The notes beneath the pieces are model-generated. The model saw only the letters and a program-made list of their open reading frames with translations. It was not told the DNA's origin and made no database searches. Of a DNA stretch of 5,446 nt, positions 5,228 to 5,446 are shown piece after piece. The stretch lies in contig JAUYDU010000302.1 in NCBI GenBank assembly GCA_030691665.1, forward strand, positions 1-5,446. Direction: 5' to 3'. Both the position numbers and the translations under genes were made by a program. The first letter of the stretch is position 1. Each line of letters starts with the position of its first letter. The stretch is from Chloroflexota bacterium (GTDB lineage Bacteria; Chloroflexota; Dehalococcoidia; SM23-28-2).

Positions 5228-5446
5228 ATGTCGGGAGCAGCGCTGGCAGCCATCTTCGCCACCTCGTTCGCGGTGGGGTTCACAGGGGCGCTCATGCCGG
5301 GGCCCCTGACCACCCTGACCGTGCGGGAGACGATGCGGCGAGGCTTCTGGGCGGGGCCGCTGCTGGCCCTGGGCCACGGTGTGATCGAGCTGGCGTTGGT
5401 GGTGGGGCTGGCTCTGGGCTTGAGCCGGTTGCTGGACGAGGATCCG
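5228..5446 (+). CDS. LysE-family amino acid/metabolite exporter, 3'-truncated
   Basis: The first 73 codons of an integral membrane exporter of the LysE/RhtB superfamily; full members have about 200 residues, so about two-thirds lies beyond the window. Residues ~4-22 form the first hydrophobic helix, followed by the family hallmark GALMPGPLTTLTVRETMRRG (20-39). Residues 43-64 (GPLLALGHGVIELALVVGLALG) form a second helix. The GH...E pattern in helix 2 (Gly49-His50, Glu54) appears in some LysE-like subgroups. The ATG at 5228 was chosen because the hydrophobic helix begins right after it. GAGG at 5221-5224 lies only 3 nt upstream, which is tight. TTG at 5192 would add 12 non-hydrophobic residues and is less likely. 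The gene is divergent from the binding-protein gene. LysE proteins export amino acids or related solutes by proton exchange, but the substrate here is unknown. Confidence 0.85.
   Translation, partial: MSGAALAAIFATSFAVGFTGALMPGPLTTLTVRETMRRGFWAGPLLALGHGVIELALVVGLALGLSRLLDEDP

Overview
This window holds most of a high-affinity branched-chain (hydrophobic) amino acid ABC transporter locus of the Liv/HAAT type, followed by the start of a LysE-family exporter gene. The DNA is GC-rich with very tight gene packing. The substrate-binding lipoprotein has an acidic stretch directly after the lipid cysteine and then a Thr/Pro/Gly-rich linker. That style is common in Chloroflexota (for example Dehalococcoidia-like lineages), so I infer a GC-rich Chloroflexota-type bacterium, probably from an environmental genome. 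This placement is inference from sequence style, not from a marker gene.

Layout. Positions 1-3405 (+ strand) form one polycistronic block: the 3' two-thirds of livG (ATPase, cut by the window edge), livF (second ATPase, GTG start, GTGA overlap with livG), livH (permease, 11-nt gap after livF) and livM (permease, TAATG overlap with livH). A GC-rich, near-perfect hairpin at 3405-3435 starts on the last base of the livM stop codon and lies 20 nt beyond the stop of the next, oppositely oriented gene. It is best read as a shared bidirectional terminator. Positions 3456-4802 (- strand) encode the solute-binding lipoprotein, with a strong Shine-Dalgarno sequence and a near-consensus sigma70-type promoter (TTGACG, 17 nt, TAGAAT) about 100 nt upstream. 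Positions 4803-5227 are a 425-nt non-coding divergent region unusually rich in inverted repeats. Positions 5228-5446 (+) are the first 73 codons of a LysE-family membrane exporter, cut by the window end.

How it works together. The lipoprotein captures the amino acid outside the membrane and delivers it to the LivH/LivM channel, and LivG/LivF hydrolyse ATP to drive import. The binding protein has its own promoter and faces the transporter genes, so the dose of binding protein can be set independently of the membrane complex. The LysE-type gene, divergent from the binding protein, may export an amino acid or related small molecule, but its substrate is unknown.

The coding part is a conventional transporter and I see no undescribed protein system. 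The least explained part is the 425-nt divergent region. It carries two hairpins sharing a TGAA loop and similar flanks, a 7-bp palindrome around TAATTCTGT, and a cluster of GC hairpins with alternative pairings.
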